From Pelagibacteraceae bacterium AG-426-P20 (GTDB lineage: Bacteria > Pseudomonadota > Alphaproteobacteria > Pelagibacterales > Pelagibacteraceae), in assembly GCA_003210015.1 (NCBI GenBank), contig QCNX01000003.1, positions 1 to 60,407 on the forward strand: a stretch of DNA of 60,407 nucleotides. The letters are read 5' to 3'. The position numbers and the translations under genes were made by a program. The notes beneath the pieces were generated by a model, which worked only from the letters and a program-made list of their open reading frames with translations, did not search any database and was not told where the DNA came from. This document shows positions 1 through 15,170 of the stretch, piece after piece; the stretch's first letter is position 1, and every line of letters begins with the position of its first letter.

Positions 1-1228
1 TGTTTGTTCCTTGAATATGACAATTGTCATACACCTCGATAAGACTAATAGTATTTTCAAGTCTAAATTTTTTGGAAATTTCATCAAGCAACTTCCTATT
101 ATTTTGATTTTCGTATAAATTTCTATTTAAACTATTTTTAGCATTTTTAATTGCCAGGTTAATAACTTTAAGTTTTGATCCTTTTTTGGCAATAGAAATA
201 TTTATTTGCTTATTTTCTTTTTTTGAGAGTGTTTTTTCAATCAATTTTTTTTCTTTAATTTCTTCACTAAGAATAATTGATCGTGGAACAGCTTTGTTTT
301 CATAAAATTGTGATACAAAAGAATTTAATATATTGCTAAATTTTTCATCAGGGTCATGTTTTGGAAAAAAAGCTTGATTACCCCAATTTTGTTTTGACCT
401 ATAGAAAAATACCTGAATGCAAGTTTTGCCTGACTCTTTATATCCAGCGATTACATCTGCCTCAGTCAAATTTACATCACTAATTGTTAAAGACGATTGG
501 ATAATATTTAAAGATTTAATTTTGTCTCTTACTATCGCAGCTTTCTCAAAATCTAATTCTTCACTTGCATTTTCCATTTGTGATGAAAGTGTTTGTTGTA
601 TCTTTCTAGAACGTCCTTTGCTTAAAAAGTCGTCAGCTGCTTCAACCAATTTAGCATAGTCCTCTTTATTAATCTTTCCACCACAAGGACCAGCGCATCT
701 TTTTAAAAAATAATTAAAACAGGTTTTATCTCCTGCTTCTACTTGTTTATCAGTGCAAGATCTTAGTAAAAAAATTCTTTGAAGAGTTTTGATTGCACTA
801 TTAACAGCAAGTGAACTTGCAAAAGGCCCATAATATTTTCCTGGTTTGTTTTTTGCCCCTCTATGTCTTTCAATACGAGGGAACTCATGTTTAGAAATAA
901 ATATATAAGGAAAAGACTTATCATCTTTAAGCAATATATTAAATTTAGGTTTGTGTTTTTTAATTAAATTAGCTTCTAATAATAATGCCTCACTTTCATT
1001 TGTAGTAGTAGTAATTTCAAGCCTAACAGTTTGAGACAACATTCTTTCAGTCCGAATAATATGATTTTTTTCAGAGACATAACTTTTAAGTCTGTTTGGT
1101 AGATTTTTTGCTTTTCCAACATAAAGTATGTCACCTTTATCATTCAACATTCGATAAACGCCAGGTAGTTTAGGAATTAAAGGAAGTTCTTTTTTTATTA
1201 CTTCTTTTCCAACTTCAGAACTTATCAT
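1..1228 (-). CDS. uvrC: Excinuclease ABC subunit C (C-terminal end outside window)
   Basis: Reverse-strand frame from ATG at 1228 reads [51 protein letters not shown] (GIY-YIG domain) and near the window edge [23 protein letters not shown] (UvrC C-terminal nuclease motif). Runs off the window, so absent from the ORF track. Confidence 0.95.
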   Translation of the reverse strand, partial: MISSEVGKEVIKKELPLIPKLPGVYRMLNDKGDILYVGKAKNLPNRLKSYVSEKNHIIRTERMLSQTVRLEITTTTNESEALLLEANLIKKHKPKFNILLKDDKSFPYIFISKHEFPRIERHRGAKNKPGKYYGPFASSLAVNSAIKTLQRIFLLRSCTDKQVEAGDKTCFNYFLKRCAGPCGGKINKEDYAKLVEAADDFLSKGRSRKIQQTLSSQMENASEELDFEKAAIVRDKIKSLNIIQSSLTISDVNLTEADVIAGYKESGKTCIQVFFYRSKQNWGNQAFFPKHDPDEKFSNILNSFVSQFYENKAVPRSIILSEEIKEKKLIEKTLSKKENKQINISIAKKGSKLKVINLAIKNAKNSLNRNLYENQNNRKLLDEISKKFRLENTISLIEVYDNCHIQGTN

Positions 1229-1640
1229 GACTTTTTTTTTTGGTAATTTGAATACCAACTGATGAACATTCTTTTAAAATTTCCAACTTTTCAATTTTTA
1301 ACATTATTTTACCTATTCTCTTATCTTTAAAAAGTTCATCAAAAACGGCTTCGGCTAAAGTTTCTAAAAAATTATAGTGCTTCTTTTTAATTAGTTTTTT
1401 TATTAATTTAACAATAGTTGCATAGTTTACTATTGATTTAAGATCTTTATCATTTGAAGGCTTTTTATCTTGATAATCAATTTCCAAACTAAATTTTACT
1501 TTTTGTGATTTCTCTTTCTCAAAATCATAATAGCCAAGCTTTAAATCTAAAATAAGTTCATTAATTAGAATTTTTTTCTCATAATTAAATAAGCTTTTAT
1601 TTTTATCTATTTTTACTACTTTAAGATTATTTTTTTTCAT
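1215..1640 (-). CDS. folB: Dihydroneopterin aldolase (FolB family)
   Basis: 141 aa; FolB-like pattern ([26 protein letters not shown] ... [14 protein letters not shown] ... [15 protein letters not shown]). Confidence 0.75.
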   Translation of the reverse strand: MKKNNLKVVKIDKNKSLFNYEKKILINELILDLKLGYYDFEKEKSQKVKFSLEIDYQDKKPSNDKDLKSIVNYATIVKLIKKLIKKKHYNFLETLAEAVFDELFKDKRIGKIMLKIEKLEILKECSSVGIQITKKKSHDKF

Positions 1641-2373
1641 TCTTTGCCTTTAATTATATCTGGTGTCTGCCAATTTAAGCTTTGACCACTATCTATTGCC
1701 AAAATTTGACCTGTAATAGAACTGTTTTTTATAAAAAAGTCAACTGCATTACAGACCTCATTAACATCAACTTGTTTTTTAAGTGGTGTAGCTAAATATT
1801 GATTTTTGAAATGTTTTTCTGATTGTCTTTTATTTTTGATTGTCGGGCCTGGAGCTATCCCATTAACTCGTATATCTGGTGATAGGCTCATCGCACTAGT
1901 TTTAGTTAAAGTATATAGACCTGTCTTACTTAAAGTGTAGGAGAAGAAATATGGAGTTAATTTAAATATTCTTTGATCAATTATATTAATAATATTGTTA
2001 TTTTTACCTCTGACATTTTTTGAAAATTCTTTTGATAAAAGAGCAGGGGCCTTCAGATTTGTAGAAATATGATCTTCCCAGCTCTTAGAGGTAAAATTTT
2101 CCAATTTATCGTTTTCAAATAATGAGGCATTATTTATTAAGCAATCAAAGAATTTCATTTTTGATTTAGAAAATTTAATTATTTTTTGTATGTCTTTCTC
2201 TTTACTTAAATCACCACTGACCAAATAGACCGCAGCTCCAAATTTTTGTAATTTTTTCTTTAAAGTTTTTGCTTTAGATTTTGATTTGTTGTAATGGATG
2301 GTAATTTCTATATTTGGACCAGATAATTTCTCAGCAATTGCAGCACCTATTCTAGTAGCTCCACCAGTAATAA

Positions 2374-2392
<19 letters not shown>
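1637..2392 (-). CDS. SDR-family oxidoreductase, pteridine reductase/FolM-like
   Basis: Glycine-rich Rossmann motif [33 protein letters not shown] active site; directly upstream of folB. Confidence 0.75.
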
Positions 2393-5772
<3,380 letters not shown>

Positions 5773-6717
5773 TTAATGAGATAAAAATTTTTCTGCTTCA
5801 AGCGCTGCCATGCATCCCATGCCAGCAGCAGTTACAGCTTGTCTAAAAGTTTTATCTTTAACATCTCCAGCTGCATAAACACCAGGGACATTAGTTTCAG
5901 TAGAATCAGGTTTTGTGATTAAATAACCTTCCTTATCCATTTTCAATTGATCTTTAAATAGTTGAGTAGCTGGATCGTGCCCAATTGCAATAAATAATCC
6001 ATCTAATTTAATTTCATCAATCTTATTAGTTTTTAAATTTTTAATTTTAATTCCTTTAACATTTTTAGGTTTATTTTCTCCAATGACATCCTCCACAATA
6101 GAATCCCAAATAATTTCAATTTTTTTATTTTCCATTAATTTTTTTTGAAGTAATTTTTCAGCTCTTAAGCTGTCTCTTCTGTGAATTAACTTTACTTTTG
6201 ATGCAAATTTAGTCAAAAACATTGCTTCTTCAACGGCCGCATTACCACCTCCAACCACAGCAACTTCTTTATCCTTAAAGAAAAAGCCATCACATGTAGC
6301 ACAAGCAGAAACACCAAAACCTCTAAACTCTTGTTCAGATTTTATATTTAACCACCTTGCTTGAGCACCAGTTGAAATGATTATGCTATCAGCAGTATAC
6401 CTTTGACCACTATCACCAGTTGCCTCAAATGGAGTAGATTTTAGATTTACTGATGAAATGTGATCTTCAATTAAATCAGTGCCTACAGCTTTTGCTTGAT
6501 CACGCATCTGATCCATTAACCAAGGACCTTGAATCACATCTGAAAATCCCGGGTAATTTTCTACATCAGTCGTTGTTGTTAACTGTCCACCTGGTTGAGC
6601 TCCATAAACTAAAATTGGATTTAACATTGCACGTGCAGCATAAACTGCAGCCGTATATCCGGCGGGACCGGATCCAATTATTAACACTTTTGTGTGTTTA
6701 GTTGGATTTTGACTCAT
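5773..6717 (-). CDS. trxB: Thioredoxin-disulfide reductase
   Basis: GSGPAGYTAAVYAARA, CATC redox motif, GGGNAAVEEA, YAAGDVKDKTFRQAVTAAG. Confidence 0.96.
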   Translation of the reverse strand: MSQNPTKHTKVLIIGSGPAGYTAAVYAARAMLNPILVYGAQPGGQLTTTTDVENYPGFSDVIQGPWLMDQMRDQAKAVGTDLIEDHISSVNLKSTPFEATGDSGQRYTADSIIISTGAQARWLNIKSEQEFRGFGVSACATCDGFFFKDKEVAVVGGGNAAVEEAMFLTKFASKVKLIHRRDSLRAEKLLQKKLMENKKIEIIWDSIVEDVIGENKPKNVKGIKIKNLKTNKIDEIKLDGLFIAIGHDPATQLFKDQLKMDKEGYLITKPDSTETNVPGVYAAGDVKDKTFRQAVTAAGMGCMAALEAEKFLSH

Positions 6718-6738
6718 ATCAAAGCTATATAGTGATTA

Positions 6739-7680
6739 ATGACTAAATTAAAAGGCATATTATTAACTCAGGGAATGCACGGCATGATTAGTCAAGTTGA
6801 AGGTTTAGCGAAAGCTTTAGATTTAGATTTTACTCACCACACAGTTGAACTAAATAATTTTTGGAAAGTGATTCCTCCCAAGCTAACACCTATTTCACAA
6901 AATGTTTATAAAAAAATTAATCAAAATGATTTCGATGTGATTATTTCTTGTGGTCGTAAAAGTGTTATTCCATCAATTCATTTGAAAAATAAAGCTAATA
7001 AAAAAATATTTAACATTCATATTCAAGATCCAAAAGTAGATTTAAATCATTTTGATTTTATTGTCGCTCCAGAACATGATGCTTTAGAAGGTCAAAATAT
7101 AATTAGCACTAAAGGTGCTATACACTATCTTACCGAGAAAGAGATTGATGACCATAAAGATTATTTGAAAAATAGATTAGATTTAAATAAAGATTATTTT
7201 TTAATGATATTAGGTGGACCAACAAAACACTACGACTATTCGGAAAAAAATATTCTGAATATTTTAAATTTATTTAATAATTTAGTCATTGAAAATAATC
7301 TTCAAGGAATTGTTGTCCCATCAATGAGAACACCAAAAAATATCATCAAATTAGCTAAAAATAAACTTGAACATAATAGTTTTGTTATAGAGTCTATTGA
7401 TAAAAAAGCTTATTTGTCTGCTTTGTCTTTATCTAAATATATTTGTGTTACATGCGACTCAACCTCAATGATTTCTGAAGCTGCTTTGACTGGAAAACCA
7501 ATTTATTTTGCAGATATTCCAACAAACAAAAACGATCAAAGAATTAGAAAATTTAGAGAATTATTTAGTAAATTAAATATTATTAAAAAATTAAATAATA
7601 ATTTAGAAAATTGGAACTACCAAAAACTTGATGAAACAAATAGAGTAGCTGATATAATCAAGCAGAAAATAAATTCATAA
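6739..7680 (+). CDS. Mitochondrial fission ELM1-like family protein
   Basis: 313 aa; ELM1/DUF1022-like arrangement (LTQGMHGMISQVEGLAKAL ... IISCGRKSVIPSI ... NIHIQDPKV ... VTCDSTSMISEAALTGKPIY). Confidence 0.7.
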   Translation: MTKLKGILLTQGMHGMISQVEGLAKALDLDFTHHTVELNNFWKVIPPKLTPISQNVYKKINQNDFDVIISCGRKSVIPSIHLKNKANKKIFNIHIQDPKVDLNHFDFIVAPEHDALEGQNIISTKGAIHYLTEKEIDDHKDYLKNRLDLNKDYFLMILGGPTKHYDYSEKNILNILNLFNNLVIENNLQGIVVPSMRTPKNIIKLAKNKLEHNSFVIESIDKKAYLSALSLSKYICVTCDSTSMISEAALTGKPIYFADIPTNKNDQRIRKFRELFSKLNIIKKLNNNLENWNYQKLDETNRVADIIKQKINS

Positions 7681-8345
7681 TGTCATTTTTAGATTCAATT
7701 AAAAATCAATCAAAAAAACATAAATTTCCTTTCGATCATTGGGAGTACGATAACGCACTTACAAATGGTGCAATAGATGAAATAGTTAAAGCTGATATTC
7801 CTGATGTAAGCAAACATAATATTCATTATGATGGAACAAGAGCAATCGATGGTGGTGCTGCTGAATTTAGAAAAGGAATTGCTTCGGGTGGTGAAGCAAT
7901 AAAATTTAGATGTTTTGTAACAAAAAAAAATGAAAATAAATTTCCAAATTTAGTTAAGTTTATTAACGAACTTCAATCTAAAGAAGTGCATCAAACTATT
8001 TCAAAGATGATAGATAAAGATTTATCAAATTCATATGTTAGAGTTGAGGTAATTTGTGATAGGGAGGGTTTTTGGTTAAAGCCTCATTGTGATATTAAGG
8101 AAAAACTAATGTCAGGATTAATATTTGTTAATAATGCCAATGAGTCTGAAAATTTGGGTACAGATTTTTATAATGAAAAATTAGAAAAAGTTAAAACGGT
8201 TCCATATAAAAATAATTATGGCTATATGTTTACTAGCGGCCCAAATACTTGGCATGGCATGGAAAAAAAGAAAATAGTAAAGGAAAGACGCTGTATTCAA
8301 GTAAACTATGTAACTTTTGAAACAGACTGGAAAGTAAATTCCTAA
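7680..8345 (+). CDS. Putative 2-oxoglutarate/Fe(II)-dependent oxygenase
   Basis: HxD ... H pattern ([20 protein letters not shown] ... [11 protein letters not shown]...RRCIQVNY). Confidence 0.6.
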   Translation: MSFLDSIKNQSKKHKFPFDHWEYDNALTNGAIDEIVKADIPDVSKHNIHYDGTRAIDGGAAEFRKGIASGGEAIKFRCFVTKKNENKFPNLVKFINELQSKEVHQTISKMIDKDLSNSYVRVEVICDREGFWLKPHCDIKEKLMSGLIFVNNANESENLGTDFYNEKLEKVKTVPYKNNYGYMFTSGPNTWHGMEKKKIVKERRCIQVNYVTFETDWKVNS

Positions 8346-11300
8346 ATATCCTGAAGTGAAATAACTTCTAATTTCTTAGTTTTAAGTGATTTGATTGCTT
8401 CTAAACAAGCTTGAGCAGTCGACATGTTTGTACAGTAAGGAACTTTGTTTTTTAAGGTTGCTCTTCTAAGTGCTATTGCATCATTAAGTCTGTGTTCAGT
8501 ATTCCCTCCACCTGTATTAATTACAAGTGCAATTTTTTTAGAGTCAAGGACATCAACTATATGAGGGGACCCTGTACTTACTTTGTTAACAATTTTGCAA
8601 TTCATTCCGTGTTTTCTAATGTATTCTGCAGTCCCTTTAGTTGCACATAGTGTAAAATTTAATTTTATGAGCTCTTTAGCTAGGTCTATTCCCTCATCTT
8701 TATGTGAGTCTTTTAATGATATGAATGCTAATCCTTGTTTTGGCAATGAGTTAGCAGCACCAATTTGACTTTTTGCAAATGCCATTCCAAAGTTTTTATC
8801 AAATCCCATTACTTCACCAGTAGATTTCATTTCAGGTCCTAAAATTAAATCACTATTTGGAAATTTATTGAAAGGAAATACAGCTTCTTTGACAGCGTAC
8901 ATTCCTTTAGATTTATCTTTTAAGTCAAATTTAGATAATTTTTCACCTGCCATTACTCTTGATGCAATTTTGGCGAGCGGGAGACCTTTTGCTTTTGAAA
9001 CAAATGGTACGGTTCTACTTGCTCTTGGGTTTACCTCGATAACGTAAATCTCGTCTTTTTTGATTGCAAATTGAATATTCATAAAGCCTTTAACTTTTAA
9101 AGCTAAAGCCAACTTTTTTGTTTGGTTTTCAATCTCTTTAATTAAGAAAGGTTTTATTGATATTGGAGGTAAGCTACAAGCCGAGTCTCCTGAGTGAATT
9201 CCAGCTTCTTCAATGTGTTGCATAATACCTGCTACGTGTACTTGTTTGCCATCAGATATAGCATCAACATCAACTTCCATTGCATGATCGATAAATTTAT
9301 CAATTAAAATTGGATTTTCTTCTGCAGCTTTAAATGCTTCTTCGATAAATTTTTTAAGTTGACTTTTTTCATGAACAATTTCCATAGCTCTTCCACCCAG
9401 TACATAAGAAGGTCTAACCATTAATGGCAAACCAATTTTCTCTGCAATTTGAATTGCTTGCCTATATGTTTTGGCAATTCCACTTTCGGCTTGTTTTAAT
9501 TTCAATTTATTAAGAAGGTTTCTAAATCGATCTCTATCTTCTGCTAAATCAATGGATGTATATTGGGTGCCTAAAATAGGGAGCTTATTATCGCGTAAAA
9601 ATTTAGCAAGCTTAATTGGAGTTTGTCCTCCAAACTGAGCGATAATACCAACAAGGTTTCCTTTTTCTTTTTCTTTTTTAATTACATTAAAAACATATTC
9701 TTCTTTTAAAGGCTCAAAATATAATCGATCACTGGTATCATAATCTGTTGATACTGTTTCAGGGTTACAGTTAATCATAATTGTTTCAAACCCCACATCT
9801 TTTAATGAAAAACTAGCCTGACAACAGCAATAATCAAACTCAATTCCTTGACCTATTCTATTAGGTCCACCACCTAAAATGATAATTTTTTTCTTTGAAG
9901 AAGGATCTGCTTCGCATTCTGAATTTGTTGAGAAACTTCTTTGGTATGTAGAGTACATATAAGGTGTAAATGATTTAAATTCAGCTGCGCAAGTATCAAC
10001 TTTTTTAAATACTGGTAAAATTTTAAGAGCAATTCTTTTTCTCCTTACAATATCTTCAGATATATTTGTTAACTCTGCTAATTTTTTGTCAGAGAAACCT
10101 ATCGATTTAATTCTATTAAATTCGTTGAAATCTTTTGGTAAACCATGATTTTTAATCTTAGTTTCATTTTCTACTATTTCTTTAATTTGCTCAAGAAACC
10201 AAGGATCAATTTTTGATAAGTTATAAATTCTTTTTAAATTTATTCTTCTCCTAATTGCTTCAGCTACAAGTAAGAGTTTGTTTGGAATATTTTCTTTAAG
10301 CTTTTTTTCAATTTGTTTATTATTTATGTCAAATATTCTGTCTAATCCTGAAAAACCAGTTTCAAGAGATACCAGCGCTTTCTGTATAGATTCTTTAAAG
10401 TTTCTGCCTATAGCCATAGCTTCACCAACTGATTTCATTGAAGTACCTAAAGTTGCAGGGGAAGTTGAGAATTTTTCAAAAGTAAATCTTGGAATTTTTG
10501 TTACAACATAATCAATGCTTGGTTCAAATGAGGCAGGCGTTACTTTGGTAATTTCATTTTTTAATTCATCTAATGTGTAACCAATTGCAAGTTTAGCAGC
10601 AACTTTTGCAATTGGAAATCCAGTTGCTTTTGATGCAAGAGCTGATGATCTTGAAACTCTTGGGTTCATTTCAATTACAACCATTCGTCCATTTTTTGGA
10701 TTAATTGCAAATTGGACATTTGACCCACCTGTTTCAACTCCAATTTTTCTTAAACACGCAATAGAGGCATTTCTCATTACTTGATATTCTTTGTCTGTTA
10801 AAGTAAGTGCTGGGGCAACTGTTACTGAGTCTCCAGTATGAATTCCCATCGGATCAACATTTTCAATTGAGCAGATGATAATGCAGTTATCTTTTTTATC
10901 TCTTACAACTTCCATCTCAAACTCTTTCCAGCCCTCTAAACATTCTTCAACCAATACCTGATTAACTGGAGATTCGTGAAGCCCACTTTTAATTATTTTA
11001 AGGTAATCTTTTTTATTTTTAGCTATACCACCACCAAGACCTCCAAGTGTAAATGCAGGTCTAATAATTGCAGGAAGACCAATTTTTTTTAAAACCTTTG
11101 ATGCTTGATTAATATTATTTACAATTTCTGATTTAGGTAAATCTAAACCGATATCAATCATATTTTTTCTAAATTTTTTTCTATCCTCTGCATTAGCAAT
11201 TGCTTTAGAATTTGCTCCTATAAGTTCAATTTTGTATTTTTTTAAAATTCCATATTTCTCAGCTTCCATTGCAAGATTAAGTGCAGTCTGACCTCCCATA

Positions 11301-11566
11301 GTTGGAAGAATTGCATCTGGCTTTTCTTTTTTAAGAATTTTTTCTAAAACTTCTAATGTTATTGGCTCTATATAAGTTTTATCTGTAATATCTGGATCGG
11401 TCATAATTGTTGCAGGATTAGAGTTAATTAAGATTACTTTGTAACCCTCATCTTTTAATGCCTTACAAGCTTGTGTGCCTGAATAATCAAACTCGCATGC
11501 TTGACCAATGATAATGGGTCCGGCCCCTACAACTAATATTTTTTTAATATCTCTTCTTTTTGGCAT
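8342..11566 (-). CDS. carB: Carbamoyl-phosphate synthase large subunit
   Basis: 1074 aa; duplicated ATP-grasp halves, [22 protein letters not shown] and [18 protein letters not shown]. Confidence 0.98.
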   Translation of the reverse strand: MPKRRDIKKILVVGAGPIIIGQACEFDYSGTQACKALKDEGYKVILINSNPATIMTDPDITDKTYIEPITLEVLEKILKKEKPDAILPTMGGQTALNLAMEAEKYGILKKYKIELIGANSKAIANAEDRKKFRKNMIDIGLDLPKSEIVNNINQASKVLKKIGLPAIIRPAFTLGGLGGGIAKNKKDYLKIIKSGLHESPVNQVLVEECLEGWKEFEMEVVRDKKDNCIIICSIENVDPMGIHTGDSVTVAPALTLTDKEYQVMRNASIACLRKIGVETGGSNVQFAINPKNGRMVVIEMNPRVSRSSALASKATGFPIAKVAAKLAIGYTLDELKNEITKVTPASFEPSIDYVVTKIPRFTFEKFSTSPATLGTSMKSVGEAMAIGRNFKESIQKALVSLETGFSGLDRIFDINNKQIEKKLKENIPNKLLLVAEAIRRRINLKRIYNLSKIDPWFLEQIKEIVENETKIKNHGLPKDFNEFNRIKSIGFSDKKLAELTNISEDIVRRKRIALKILPVFKKVDTCAAEFKSFTPYMYSTYQRSFSTNSECEADPSSKKKIIILGGGPNRIGQGIEFDYCCCQASFSLKDVGFETIMINCNPETVSTDYDTSDRLYFEPLKEEYVFNVIKKEKEKGNLVGIIAQFGGQTPIKLAKFLRDNKLPILGTQYTSIDLAEDRDRFRNLLNKLKLKQAESGIAKTYRQAIQIAEKIGLPLMVRPSYVLGGRAMEIVHEKSQLKKFIEEAFKAAEENPILIDKFIDHAMEVDVDAISDGKQVHVAGIMQHIEEAGIHSGDSACSLPPISIKPFLIKEIENQTKKLALALKVKGFMNIQFAIKKDEIYVIEVNPRASRTVPFVSKAKGLPLAKIASRVMAGEKLSKFDLKDKSKGMYAVKEAVFPFNKFPNSDLILGPEMKSTGEVMGFDKNFGMAFAKSQIGAANSLPKQGLAFISLKDSHKDEGIDLAKELIKLNFTLCATKGTAEYIRKHGMNCKIVNKVSTGSPHIVDVLDSKKIALVINTGGGNTEHRLNDAIALRRATLKNKVPYCTNMSTAQACLEAIKSLKTKKLEVISLQDI

Positions 11567-12737
11567 TCTTTTTTATGTTGTTAATAAATTCTTGAAATAA
11601 GTAGACACTATCTTGGGGTCCAGGGTTTGACTCTGGATGATACTGTACTGAAAATATTGGTCTGTTCTTAAGTCTTATTCCTTCAATGGTATTATCAAAA
11701 AGAGATTTGTGAGTTACTTCAATTTTTTTGGGTAAAGTTTCTTCAACAACTACAAAACCATGATTTTGACTGGTGATTTCAACTTTATCATGCACTAAAT
11801 TTTTAACAGGATGGTTTGCACCTCTATGACCTAACTTCATTTTTTTTGTTTTCCCACCCAAAGCTAATGCTAAAATTTGATGACCTAAACAAATCCCAAA
11901 TATAGGTAAATTTTTTTTAATTAATTTATTAAGTATTTCAATTGCATATTTTCCTGTTGCCGCAGGATCACCGGGACCGTTAGATAAAAATATTCCATGC
12001 GGTTGAAGATTTAATATTTTTTCAGCAGAAGTTTTGCAAGAAACAACTGTTACTTTACATTTGAAGTCTGAAAAATATCTTAAAATATTCTTTTTAATTC
12101 CATAATCAATTGCAACAACATGAAAAGAGTTTTTTGTATTTTTTTTATATCCTGTTTCTTTCTTCCAAGTTTTAAAGCCTTTCCAAATATAGCTTTTTGA
12201 GGTTGATACAGTTTCTGCAAGATCAAGATTTTTTAATCCGCTCCATTTAATGGTGGAGTTTGTTAATTTGCTAATATTAAATTTTCCATTTTTTGAATAA
12301 GAAATTGTTCCCTTGGGCGCCCCCTTATCTCTAATAAAGTTTGTTAAATATCTAGTATCTAGCCCTGTAATTCCGACAATTTTATTTTTTTTGAGCCAGG
12401 CATCCAAATGCAAAAATGCTCTATAATTTGAAGGAGAGGTTATTTCAGAATTAAAGATCACACCTCTTGTCCAGATTTTGTCAGATTCAACATCCTCTTT
12501 GTTAGTTCCAACATTTCCAATATGTGGGAATGTAAAGTTGATAATCTGACCAGCATAAGAAGGATCAGAAATAATTTCCTGGTATCCTGTTAGTGAAGTG
12601 TTAAAGCAAATCTCGCCAGTCGCTTCTCCTTGGTATCCAATTCCAATACCTTTAAAAACTTTCTTGTTTTCAAGAACTAAAACGCCTGTAGGATTTTGAG
12701 ATTTTTTTGAGTTAGTTTTTTTTGCTTTTTTGATCAA
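11544..12737 (-). CDS. carA: Carbamoyl-phosphate synthase small subunit
   Basis: Class I glutamine amidotransferase motif [31 protein letters not shown]; overlaps carB. Confidence 0.97.
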   Translation of the reverse strand: MIKKAKKTNSKKSQNPTGVLVLENKKVFKGIGIGYQGEATGEICFNTSLTGYQEIISDPSYAGQIINFTFPHIGNVGTNKEDVESDKIWTRGVIFNSEITSPSNYRAFLHLDAWLKKNKIVGITGLDTRYLTNFIRDKGAPKGTISYSKNGKFNISKLTNSTIKWSGLKNLDLAETVSTSKSYIWKGFKTWKKETGYKKNTKNSFHVVAIDYGIKKNILRYFSDFKCKVTVVSCKTSAEKILNLQPHGIFLSNGPGDPAATGKYAIEILNKLIKKNLPIFGICLGHQILALALGGKTKKMKLGHRGANHPVKNLVHDKVEITSQNHGFVVVEETLPKKIEVTHKSLFDNTIEGIRLKNRPIFSVQYHPESNPGPQDSVYLFQEFINNIKKNAKKKRY

Positions 12738-12863
12738 TTACAACTCATAAGTTAAAGGTTAATACAATAATTGATTTATTATCGCAACAGAGATGTATTA
12801 TAAAATTGTAAAAAAACAATTTTTCTTTTGAAGATTTTTTTCTTTGAAGTAGATTAAAAATAT

Positions 12864-13325
12864 ATGCCATTAAAAGACACAATCGAAACTGAATATAAAA
12901 ACGCCTTAAAAGCCAAAGATAAAACAAAAATATCAACTTATAGGTTAATTTTATCATCAATAAAGGATCTGGATATTTCTAATAGGTCTGGTCCAAATAA
13001 AAAAGAAACAGATGATGAGGATATAAAAAAGCTTCTGAAAAAAATGGTCAAACAGAGAGCCGAATCGATAGATATCTACAAAAAAAACAATAGGACAGAT
13101 CTCTTAGAGGTGGAGCAAAATGAATATAATATTTTGACTGGATTTTTACCAAAACAGCTTGGCGAGGAGGAAACTAAAAAAATTTGTACAGAACTGATTT
13201 CTAAACTTGGCGCAAATTCAGTAAAAGACATGGGAAAAGTAATGGGTGAATTAAAAAAACTACATTCGGATGAAATTGATTTTGCAAAAGCAGGTCCTCT
13301 CATTAAAGAATTATTAAATAATTAA
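12864..13325 (+). CDS. GatB/YqeY domain-containing protein
   Basis: YqeY-like pattern (KTKISTYRLILSSIKD...LLKKMVKQRAESIDIYKKNNRTDLLEVEQNEYNILTGFLPKQL); directly upstream of dnaG. Confidence 0.85.
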   Translation: MPLKDTIETEYKNALKAKDKTKISTYRLILSSIKDLDISNRSGPNKKETDDEDIKKLLKKMVKQRAESIDIYKKNNRTDLLEVEQNEYNILTGFLPKQLGEEETKKICTELISKLGANSVKDMGKVMGELKKLHSDEIDFAKAGPLIKELLNN

Positions 13326-15103
13326 TGAAATATCCTAAAGAATATCTTGATGAAATTAAAACAAGGTTAAAAGTTTCAACTGTTGTTTCAAAGACCGTTG
13401 TCTTAAAAAAAAGGGGCAAAGAGTTTGTTGGTTTGTCTCCATTTAAAAATGAAAAAACACCATCATTTACTGTAAACGATGAAAAAGAATTTTACCATTG
13501 TTTTGCAACATCAGAGCATGGAAACATTTTTGATTTCGTCATGAAAATTCAAAATCTTAAATTTGGTGAAGCAGTAAAGTATTTAGCTCAATTAGCCGGT
13601 ATGCAGCCTTATATGTTTTCAAAACAAGATGAAGAAAGAGAAAAAAAGTGGAGAGAGTACCAATCAATCTTTAGTCAATACGTAGATTTTTATCATAATG
13701 AATTATTAAAAAATCAAAATTATTCTGTTGCAAGAGATTATTTAAAAAATAGATCTTTAACTAAAGAGGAAGTTAAAAAATTTAAAATTGGGTATATAGA
13801 AAAAAATCCAAATTATTATGAAAAATTAAAAAAAGATTTTAGTGAACAAACTTTACTAGATACTGGATTATTTTATTTAGATGAAAAGAAAAAAGTTTAT
13901 GTAGAAAGATTTAGAGGAAGACTTATTTTTCCAATTAATAATATATCAGGACAACCCATTGCTCTTGGCGGAAGGATAATTGAAAAAAGTGACTTTCTTG
14001 CAAAATATATAAATTCTCCAGAGACTAACTTTTTTAAAAAGGGATCAAATTTATATAACCTTGATCAAGCAAGAAAATTGTCTAACAAACTTGATCATAT
14101 TTATTTAGTTGAAGGATATATGGATGTAGTTGGTTTGAATAAAAATGGTATTGAAAATACAGTTGCTAATCTTGGAACATCATTGACAGATAAACAAATT
14201 TTAACTTTAAATCAATTCTTTGATGATATTATTATTTGTTTCGATGGTGATGAAAGTGGTTATAAAGCTGCTTTAAGAGCAGCTGAAAATTCAATTAAAG
14301 AATTAAAACCAGAGAAACAGATCTCTTTTTTATTTTTACCAGACGGTGAAGATCCTGACAGTTACGTAAATAAAAATAGTAGAAATTTTTTTATAGATTT
14401 TACCAAGCAAAATAAAATTTCAATTCATCAATTTATTTTCAGTCATTATAAAAAACAGACAGAAAATAATCCATCTTCAATGGCAATTTTTGAAAAAAAA
14501 TTAAGATCAATAGCAAATACAATTAAAGATGACTATATTAAAAAATATGTTCTCGAATATTTTTTAGAAAAAATAGCGGAATTAACTCCACACTCAAACT
14601 ACAATAAAAAAAATTATAATTATAAAAAAACTATTAAATCTTTAGATAGCACTAAGAAAATATTTAGAGATAGCCAATCTCTCACTGGAGTTGAGCTTAA
14701 AGAATTTTCATTGTTGTATTTATTGATTAATAACTCAAATTTAATTCAAGAAAATTTACATTTAATTGAAAATATCAAATTATTTACAGAAGTTAACAGA
14801 CAGGTTTTTGAAGAATTGCTCTCAAAACTTAAATCAGGAGAAAAATTATTAATCGATGAGATGAATATTGATAAGCAATTATTGGATAAAATTGAAAAAT
14901 TTGCACCTATTAAACATATTTTAAAAAATAAATTAAAAGATGATTATGAAATAATAGAATTATTTGAAGACATTAGTCGCGATCTTATAAATTATGATTT
15001 AGAGCATAGAATCCAGGAACTAGAATCAAAATTTTCAAAAGATCTGAGCGAAGTAACTTTTAATGAGCTAAAAGAGCTTAAAAAAAAGCAAAATATCAAT
15101 TAA
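13325..15103 (+). CDS. dnaG: DNA primase
   Basis: TOPRIM core LVEGYMDVVGL...CFDGDESGYKAA; GGRIIEKSDFLAKYINSPET; upstream of rpoD. Confidence 0.96.
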   Translation: MKYPKEYLDEIKTRLKVSTVVSKTVVLKKRGKEFVGLSPFKNEKTPSFTVNDEKEFYHCFATSEHGNIFDFVMKIQNLKFGEAVKYLAQLAGMQPYMFSKQDEEREKKWREYQSIFSQYVDFYHNELLKNQNYSVARDYLKNRSLTKEEVKKFKIGYIEKNPNYYEKLKKDFSEQTLLDTGLFYLDEKKKVYVERFRGRLIFPINNISGQPIALGGRIIEKSDFLAKYINSPETNFFKKGSNLYNLDQARKLSNKLDHIYLVEGYMDVVGLNKNGIENTVANLGTSLTDKQILTLNQFFDDIIICFDGDESGYKAALRAAENSIKELKPEKQISFLFLPDGEDPDSYVNKNSRNFFIDFTKQNKISIHQFIFSHYKKQTENNPSSMAIFEKKLRSIANTIKDDYIKKYVLEYFLEKIAELTPHSNYNKKNYNYKKTIKSLDSTKKIFRDSQSLTGVELKEFSLLYLLINNSNLIQENLHLIENIKLFTEVNRQVFEELLSKLKSGEKLLIDEMNIDKQLLDKIEKFAPIKHILKNKLKDDYEIIELFEDISRDLINYDLEHRIQELESKFSKDLSEVTFNELKELKKKQNIN

Positions 15104-15170
15104 GAGAAGAAAATTAGTAATGGATTTTTGCTGATTTGATATTATATAAGACTTCCAAACTTATATTACC

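Noticed and set aside
417-659. 80-aa + strand ORF
   Set aside because: Antisense to uvrC, which runs 1-1228 on the minus strand; no independent support.
12745-12960. 71-aa minus-strand ORF upstream of carA
   Set aside because: Overlaps the start of the YqeY gene on the opposite strand and covers the carA promoter region; no motif support.
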